Of a DNA stretch of 64,000 bases, positions 57,031 to 64,000 are shown piece by piece. Made by a program: the position numbers and the translations under genes. Position 1 is the first letter of the stretch; every line of letters starts with the position of its first letter. The notes beneath the pieces were generated by a model, which ran no database searches, had not been told where the DNA came from, and saw nothing but the letters and a program-made list of their open reading frames with translations. Source of the DNA: Isoetes taiwanensis (lineage: Eukaryota > Streptophyta > Lycopodiopsida > Isoetales > Isoetaceae); contig JAJEKV010000006.1 in NCBI GenBank assembly GCA_021234155.1, positions 4,437,727 to 4,501,726 of the forward strand. The letters are read 5' to 3'.

Positions 57031-59013
57031 ACAAGAATTTAGCGCCGGCGGAGCCGACGCCTTATACACCCTTGGGGCCTGAATTTAAGTGAAGCCCAGT
57101 GAAACCATTGGTCAAATATTTGGTGAAGCTCCTAGGTAAGCTCTCCCATGTGATATCCTGATGAAGCGTAATGAAATCGTTGGTCAGTTATTTGATTAAC
57201 TCCCTAGGCAAACTACTGCGGTGAAACTCCAAACATGTGCAGCGGGAGCATCTGCCTTCATGTATCAAGATGTATACGCGGTAAAAACTTTGACTTGGTA
57301 TCTCTTGCTTGCTTTTTTTCTTTGTTAGTCAGAACCATTGGTCAATTAGTTGGATGACCCTAGGCAAATTCCTGTTCTATATCATCCTGTTGCTTGGTTT
57401 TGTATTTTTCAAAGCTAAAGCCAGGACATAGGTCAATATGCGGTCAAACCCCCGTCAACCAGTGATTGAACGTCTGGTGAAATTCCAAGTCGACTTCAAA
57501 ATTCCAAGAATCGATTCCTCTAATTACCTCTGCTACAAATTTCTCTACTATTACAGGTTTGATTTTTACTGGGGTCTTGCAACTTCTTTTGTCTTTGATG
57601 CTTAATGCGCAATATTGGTATGGGTTTTTTTGCAAATGCTTAGTTCTAATGTGGGTGGTAAGGTTACGATGTAGCTTGGCATTTCCTAGGCTAGGGGGCG
57701 CTAGTGCTGGATGATATATTTTATGCCTGAAAGCATTGATAATTAGTTCTAAGTCATTGAGGACAATAACACATTTTATGCCATGGGGAAAAATATGTTG
57801 AGACAGTAAAACAATGGTTTATTTAAACTATTCTTTAAAGTATTTAAACAATGGCCTTATAGTGCCATATAGTGCTAGTCAGGCTCTGGGACTATCTAGA
57901 TTGCAAACACAAACGAAAAACTGTTTGGATCTTTAATATCAAGAATGAGATTTAGAGTTGAAAATCTTATTGCGCCTTTAATAGCCGAATGGATATTATA
58001 GGGTCTCTAATAGCCAGAATGAGATTTAGAGGCGTATGAGCTAGGAAGGAAGGAAGGAAGGAAGGAAGGAAGGAAGGAAGGTAGGGAGATGGCATTGGAA
58101 AAGCAAACTTCAATTGACTTAATTTTCACATTACCATAGATAATTTTCCCATTTAGCTTCGTAGCCAGAATCTATGCCCAGAGGAATAGGCCCAGATATG
58201 ATAATCCACTTGGGATTTTTTCCTCTTCCCCATTTTTTCCTACCAATTTGTCTGTGCTGAAGATCAACTTTCCATGACTTTATTGCCTTACATAACCTAT
58301 GGGAGATCTAACCCATCTAAAGAGTCTATGTTTGGTTTTATTTGTGCTTCAAAATGATAAGTCCACTCCAACCATTTAAACCAAGTTCGCTCTATAAAGC
58401 TGGGCTATCTATTCTAAACTCTGATTGAGCATGGGGCATTTGCTCCCAGGGAAATCTTTTGGACCAAATCTTCTGAACCAGATATGCTTAAGGCTGGCCA
58501 CGTTAATGGTGAATGACACATTTTATGCCATATATGATTGAATATGTTAAGGCATTAATTATTAAAAGGCAATGTGTTATGTCATTGGATAGGTGAGCAC
58601 CCCAATAGTGGGGCAACCACCATCGTGGCGGTAGCCACAGATAGAAAACAGAAAACAGGAACATGGACACCGCCAGCTGCTGGGTTGGAATTGGCTTCTG
58701 CCAATTTGTCTTTTGATGAGTCTACCGGTGCTGGAGAGGCGCCACATGGTCTTGCCATGTTAGCAAGTAAATCCATCACAGAGTGGAGGCCAGAGGCATC
58801 AGAATTGGCTCGGCTCAGAGATTGAAGCCAGATAACATATGTTTAGATTTGCATATGTTCCTACAAATCTCCAAAAGCAACAGGGTATTTCGCTGGCAAA
58901 ATTGTTGCAATATTGGAAAGATATTATCAGAGCTATGAACAGGTGTTGATCAATCCAGCCATAGCGGAACGATATGTCTAAACTGGCACGGAATTTTACA
59001 GCCTTGATTGGGC
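57031..59013. other. Gene-free stretch with a GGAA microsatellite
   Basis: No coding region supported. Contains the tetranucleotide run listed separately. Confidence 0.4.
58043..58082 (+). repeat. (GGAA)n microsatellite
   Basis: About nine to ten uninterrupted copies of GGAA. Confidence 0.95.
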
Positions 59014-59960
59014 TCAAATATACGACATTTCGATGCCTTGCTCGGATGCCATAAAGTTCATGATGATTTCAGTTGGTACTGCAAAATGAAACCTTAGGGG
59101 AGGCTTTTCAACTTCCTTTACTCCCCCTAGCACCTGGACTACTTCCATAGATGGTCGCATGGAAGGATTCTCCTGTATGCACCAGAGAGCGAGGTGGATC
59201 AATGACCCCTGTTTTTCAAGCACAAAAGCACTAATCTTGGGGTCAATGATCTCCATCATTCTATTTCCCCTAACTTCATTCACAACCCAAGCAGGAAAAT
59301 ATCATTCCAGATCTGCTTTCTTATTCATGACATCCAAATTTTTTCGAGCACCTATTAACTCCAAAAGGACCATGCCAAAGCTATACACATCATATTTCTT
59401 TGTAGCCAGAGAATGCATGAGCCATTCTGGTGCCAGATAACCAGGGGTGCCCCGAACACATGTCACCACTTGACTAACATCTCTATCCATCTATTTTGCC
59501 ATGCCAAATCCGCTACTTTGGTACCATTTTTTCATCCAACAAGATATGTTCCGAGGCTTCACATCTAGAATGATGGGCTCTCTCAGTAATCTTCACGCAA
59601 GTATGCTAAACTTCTAGTCAGATCGTGGTTATCTCAACCCTAGTCCCCTAATCTAAAACTCCTTTTTTCTTATTATCACCAAATAACCGAGCCATTACAC
59701 ATGAAATCATACATCAACATCTGGTTCTGGTTTTATGCAAAACCACATAACCGTGCTATGTTAACATGGTTTATATTGGCTATAGATGCCACCTCTGCCA
59801 GAAATTGCTTCACACCCCTGTTTGTTCCCTCTAGTTTCTTCAACGCAACTTTCTTCCCATTTGGTAAGACACCTCCATACACAGGATCCAAATTCTCCCT
59901 GTTCCAAGCTTCCCGCTAAACCCTTACATTTGCAATTTCTAATTCCTCATATCTAATCTT
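59014..59960 (-). pseudogene. Lectin-type receptor-like kinase (SD2-5/LRK10-like), kinase domain only, broken
   Basis: The kinase subdomains appear in order on the minus strand. VYGGVLPNGKKVALKKLEG (about 59,885-59,830) gives the glycine loop remnant and the ATP lysine. QFLAEVASIANINHVNIARL is helix C with its Glu. DVKPRNI is the catalytic loop end, followed by a damaged DFGMAK. Then come [15 protein letters not shown] (activation segment), [19 protein letters not shown], and the C-lobe ending LALWCIQENPSMRPSMEVVQ. The order and wording fit plant G-type lectin or LRK10-like receptor kinases. Defects: a stop after RLCGFA, shifts around NILLDE and at DFG, a stop directly after MAK, and a TGA after KADLE. 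The lectin and membrane parts are missing. Confidence 0.85.
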
Positions 59961-60374
59961 GGCGGTGTAGACCATTTAATCCCTCGATAGGCGCATGAAG
60001 GGCCTGATTATCTGCATTATGTGCAGGGTTTTTTCTCCTATGTTCTATTTCCCCCTTCGTATCATCCATATCCCCACCCATATCCACACACCTGCCAAAC
60101 CCGCAGTTCCAACCCCGGCCGACCTCTCCTCAGCCGCTATTTCGTCCGCCCTCCTATCGCCTCCGCCAGGGAAAAAAAAATCCCTCTCACCCCACGCGAA
60201 CACCCGGAAATGCCTATTCCGGCGCCAAAAATAGATATAGATAATTCGAAATGGCCCTTTTTTGTAACCGGCTTTTTTTCTAATATCTAATAATTTTATA
60301 TATAGGAAGGATAGGTGAGGTGATATATATTTTTGGCCCCTCTTTACTCCAGTTTCTATAATTCTGTGTTTTTT

Positions 60375-62960
60375 CGCATTGACCTTTATTATCTCTGTTT
60401 TTAGATTTGTTCCGCTTGCTCCATATGTCCCATTGGCCTCACTTGTGCATTCTGTTAATGATCCATATGGACTCGTTTCTCCCTTTCTTTATTCCACATT
60501 TTCAATATATTCTATTAGATTCGACTTGCTCCATTATGGGTTTGTTGCGCTCCTTTTTACTGTATGCTCCTCATTATCTCAGTTGCTCCATTTGATGGCA
60601 TTTCTCTATTTGATTGTACGTGCACTGTTCCCTTCATTGCTTTCCTTTTGGCTTGTTGTCCTGTTCAACTTTGGTGATTCTCTTACTCCTTTAGTTGCAT
60701 CGGTTCCTTCTTTGAATTCTTTGTCTTCTTGCTTCTTGTCTATTGCTAGTTAGGATAATACGAATTGATGAATCTTTGTTAGTGTAGTATCTATTGGCGC
60801 ATTAGTTATTTGCCATCATTACGTTTTTTATCTCGTCATTTTTATGGCTCTCTTGTTGTTATTCCATGAGTTCCTTTCCTCATCTCTTACTACTCTAGTC
60901 CATCTTCTTTTTCATTTTTATACTCCCCCTCCATCTTTCACAGCATGGTTTTATTGTGTCCTTCATTTTTTATGCATTCCGTTACCGTCTCATTCTGGTT
61001 TTACCGGCTCATTCTGCTTCTCTTGGCTCCTTTGTCTCTGTCTTCTCTTTTTTCTCCTTCGTTCTCCTCCTTCATGTATATTGTTCATGGTTTTGTTGTT
61101 CCAATCATCGTACCTTTGTATGGACATCTGATGTTACCTCTAGCATTTCGCCAGTAGCTCTCTCGTCTTGGTGCCAGTTGTGCAACTATTTCAATTGGCC
61201 ATATGGGTTCTAGTTTTGTCCTTTTGCTTGGTAAGTTCTTGTTCATGACATTGTTTCATTAACCCAGTGTCCCTATGGCATTTTTCCTTATACTTGCATA
61301 AGTTCTTTTGATCCTTTTGCAGGCCACATTTAGTCCTTTGCTTCAGTTTAATCTTTGCTTCGCATAGATAGTGATCCCTTTGTGCCATTTACTCGTGGTT
61401 GGTACCTTTAGCTCCTTTTATATCGTTGTTTTTAGTTGTTTCACTCGGGTCTTTTGCATAACTTTTCTATGCTTCTAACGGTGAGTTGTGCACCTTTGCC
61501 AAGTGCGCTAAAATTTTTTATGCTTAGTCCGGTTTATCACAGTTGTCCTTTTTGCTCTAGGTTCCGTTTCTTTTCTTGATATCATCATTCCAGTTATTCT
61601 GTATTCCCTAGACATGTTTTTTGCTATTCTAATCCATCCATTTTGCCATTGCTTCATTATCTAAATGTGCTTTTTCCCCTCCTTTGCGCATCTTTTTTCC
61701 ATATTTTCCCTTTTTCCAAGTACTTGGGGCCTTTATCTCCATTTGTTCCAGTCTATCAGTCGATTTGTTTGTTTCTAGGTGTTTTATATTGGGTCACTTG
61801 GGTCGCTTGGGTGTTTGTTTCTATGTCTTTCGCATTGATCTTTTGTTGTCTCTATTTGTGAATTCACTCCACTTGTTCCATGTGTCTCATCAGCTTCATT
61901 TGTGCTTTCTATGTTGTTGCAGTGACCTTTGTAGACTCGTTCCTCCCTTTCTTTATCCCATTAGATTCTACATGCTTCATTATGGGTTTGGTGCGCTCCA
62001 TTTGCTATACACTTTTCATTATCTCGGTAGCTCCATTTAATATCATTTCTCTATTTGGTGGTGTTTGCATTGTTTCCTTAATTTATTTTCTTTAGCTTAT
62101 TGTTTCGTTTAACTCTAGTGACATTATTACTATATTAGTCACATTGGTTCCTTTCTTTGGTTTCTTTGTCTTCTTGCTTTTTCTATTGCTAATTAGGATA
62201 GTTTGCTTTTATAGTATCTTTGTTAGTGTAGTATTTATTGGACATTAGTCATTTGAGATCGTTACTTTGATGATGACATCATGTTCGTGGCTCTGTCTGC
62301 TATTGTCCCATAAGTTCCTTCCCTCATCTCTTACTGCACTATTCCATTGTCTTCTTCATTCTTATGTTCCCGTTTCCATCCCTCATAGCATTCCTCCATC
62401 GTGTTCTCCTTCATTTTTATTCATTCCATTGTTTGCATTTCGGCATTACTTGCTCTTATCTGCTTCTTCATTGTTCCTTTTGTCTCTGTCTTCTCTTTAT
62501 CCCCGTTTTCCTCCATTTTTCTTAGTTTCCTCTTCCTTCGTTTTACTCGATTCTTATATCGGCCTTTATCTATGCATTCTTTTCCGGTGACCTTGTAGAC
62601 TCGTTTCTCCTTTTCTTTTATACTATATTTCTCTTTAGCTTCTCTTCCTTTTAGGTTTCCATCTTTGAGTAGTTTTTGAGTTTGTTCCTCTTCTATCGGC
62701 CAGTATATGCCTATCATAGGACCCATCCTAGGAATGCCACGGTTCTATTGCGACAGCAATAGAACCGCCATTCCTTGGATAGGGACGTCCCTTTGTCACT
62801 CATCCTATTTATTCAGCCTCTCTTTATTGTTCTATCATCGGCGTTCTCTTGAGCTACATTTCTCCTTCTTCTCTATCCTATCAGCTTCCCTCGCCCTCCC
62901 TCCCTTGATGGTTTTTTCATTTGATCGTGTTCGTTATTTCCTTTTCTATGTCTTTTAAAT
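60375..62960 (+). repeat. Pyrimidine-rich tandem duplication, period about 1.44 kb
   Basis: The plus strand is T/C-rich throughout. Sequence from 60,379 recurs from about 61,827. Matching landmarks include ATTATGGGTTTG, CATTATCTC, TTTGTTAGTGTAGTAT (60,774 and 62,218), CTCATCTCTTACT and TTTGTCTCTGTCTTCTCTTT. Offsets fall from 1,448 to 1,440, so the copies have diverged by small indels. The many hydrophobic frames here are a composition effect. Confidence 0.8.
62722..62787. repeat. Long near-perfect hairpin
   Basis: GGTTCTATTGC, loop GACA, GCAATAGAACC is perfect. It is flanked by GGAATG/CATTCC and ATCC/GGAT blocks and a further CCC/GGG block, so the arms reach about 30 bases with two small bulges. 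It could be a foldback element or a small-RNA precursor. Confidence 0.85.
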
Positions 62961-63063
62961 TTGCATTCTTTACACTACAAGAGAATAGGGGTGTACATAA
63001 ACCTAGTAAAATGAAAAGTGTACATAAATGTAGTTTTCTCACAAAAGAAATAATGGAGATGTG

Positions 63064-64000
63064 TTAATCAATTTGAACATCTTCATTTTCACTACTAGAT
63101 GTACTTTCTGCGCTGTCACTGCTGGATTCATCTTCGTTTCCACTGCTGCTTGATGATCCGTCTATATCTAGCTACAAAAAGAAAAAACAAAGGGTTATAT
63201 GTCTACAATTTAAAAGTCACAAGCATGTACTATACTAGCTAGAACACTTACATGCACAGTCTCTTCAGTGCCTTCATTCTCCTCATCTGCTACTTGCGCA
63301 ATGGCTTTTCCTTTGACATCTATTGGCGGGACAATGCCCTTGCCTACGTAATCTTGTGCCATGTGCTACAACATTTATAATTGAATAAAAGAGTTAATGC
63401 CAAGTAATGCCTTACATGTATATTTTCAAATTATGATTCTTAAAATTGAAATTGTACCTTTGTTTCTGAAAATACACGTCCTTCATCACTTTCGCGTTTG
63501 ATCCATTTCTTCCATCCTCCAATTTCCTTAATCTCAGAAGTGACCTTCTCACTAGGATAGCCCCTAAAGTGGGCATACTAAATATTGAAAATATGGGGTA
63601 GTTATAAGTATCATATACTAACTTGATTTCAAATAAATAAGAAGTAATACTCACATAATTACCACCTGAACCAGTACATGGTTTTTTCTTCCTTTGAGAC
63701 GCTGCTAATTTCTTCACATGGTGCTCCACCTTCGCCAATTCTAGAAACTTTTTCCAGTTTGCTTTTTTAACAGATGAAGGCTTGGATGTCAAACCTTTTC
63801 GTGCCTTCCGTCTTAGGTAATCCCTACCAATATATGAAGAAAATTAAAACTCTAGATAAAGCAAATAAAGATAAGATAAGATAAGATAAATAGGGTTTAG
63901 ATCTAACCTGTGATGATTCCATCGGCGTCCAAGTTGTTTCAACACGTCCTTCTCATTAAAACCAGCACCGAATTGATCCTGCAAATGATTGATCACTTCT
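63064..64000 (-). CDS. Ptta/En/Spm-type plant transposase-associated protein, 5' end outside window
   Basis: Minus-strand exons, all in frame: beyond 64,000 to 63,908, 63,823-63,655, 63,577-63,458, 63,365-63,252 and 63,171-63,064, ending TAA. Introns are GT-AG (for example GTGAGTA, GTACAAT and GTAAGTG donors with TTTAG, GTAG acceptors). The protein reads FGAGFNEKDVLKQLGRRWNHHRDYLRRKARKG, then KKANWKKFLELAKV, then KKKPCTGSGGNY, HFRGYPSEKV, and an acidic Ser-rich tail. The helix with WKKF and a following basic stretch resembles the C-terminal part of plant Transposase_24 (Ptta/En/Spm) proteins linked to CACTA elements. No stop or shift is seen, so it may be functional or recently active. The family call is moderate. 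Confidence 0.55.
63866..63890 (+). repeat. (AAGAT)n short tandem repeat
   Basis: Four to five copies of AAGAT, inside an intron of the Ptta-like gene. Confidence 0.9.

Noticed and set aside
60379-62958. Many hydrophobic, membrane-protein-like ORFs
   Set aside because: T/C-rich DNA forces Phe/Leu/Ser/Pro codons; frames overlap and the tandem copy does not preserve them.
1-64000. tRNA, rRNA or organellar insertion
   Set aside because: I scanned by eye for cloverleaf-type and conserved rRNA or plastid sequences and found none I could support; a tRNAscan run would be decisive.

Overview
This is a gene-poor, AT-rich, repeat-laden stretch of land-plant nuclear DNA. The host-type genes are all plant families: an eight-exon plastid ferritin, a single-domain DUF26/Gnk2-like secreted protein, an HKT-type ion transporter, a lectin-type receptor kinase and an NHL/LEA-2 protein. 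A single-domain ginkbilobin-like gene plus moss/fern-type transposases would fit a gymnosperm or fern, but that is inference and the species is not identified.

Layout: 0.6-1.0 kb NHL fragment; 2.4-4.1 kb broken hAT-like transposase; 5.2-6.8 kb intact ferritin (-); 9.95-11.9 kb 5'-truncated LINE (+); 12.06-20.21 kb complete DNA transposon (element 1); 23.3-23.95 kb short hAT-type element with 8-bp target duplication; 27.1-27.5 kb DUF26 gene; 29.08-36.78 kb second DNA transposon (element 2) sitting inside a duplicated segment whose other copy (27.67-28.2 kb) shows the unoccupied site; 41.4-42.2 kb LINE ORF1-like remnant; 43.4-44.7 kb unrecognised multi-exon gene candidate; 48.7-49.2 kb MITE; 52.7-53.8 kb broken HKT (-); 54.5-55.2 kb unknown acidic ORF; 59.0-59.96 kb broken receptor kinase (-); 60.4-62.95 kb pyrimidine-rich tandem duplication; 63.06 kb to the window edge, a multi-exon Ptta/En/Spm-like gene (-), 5' end outside.

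The most unusual content is element 1 (8,153 bp). It has 25-bp terminal inverted repeats with three mismatches and a 4-bp target duplication (GGTT). It carries two divergent genes. The leftward gene is a transposase-like protein (VIDGMDQKK and VGHTHDQIDQMFSRF motifs) wrecked by several frameshifts. The rightward gene is open across five exons and predicts an 871-residue protein with a nuclear-localisation motif, a ParB/Srx-like domain (GGNHS) and a beta-order DNA amino-methyltransferase (DLPYG, then QKP, then DAFSGSGTT). Between the genes, and again in an intron, lie arrays of the 16-18 bp palindrome GTGTATTCCGGAATACAC at exactly 42-bp spacing. Single copies sit in two of the other three introns and flank the first array. 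A transposon-borne ParB-methyltransferase with its own phased palindromic sites is the best candidate here for an undescribed system.

Element 2 (7,697 bp) also has a 4-bp target duplication (TACA) and two opposed gene sets: a decayed transposase of another family (DFAENY-type, SDGCSSQF, HGKGEHDGAG) and a minus-strand set ending in a decayed FCP1-like phosphatase domain. All boundaries, exon joins and family calls were made by eye; no database search was run.
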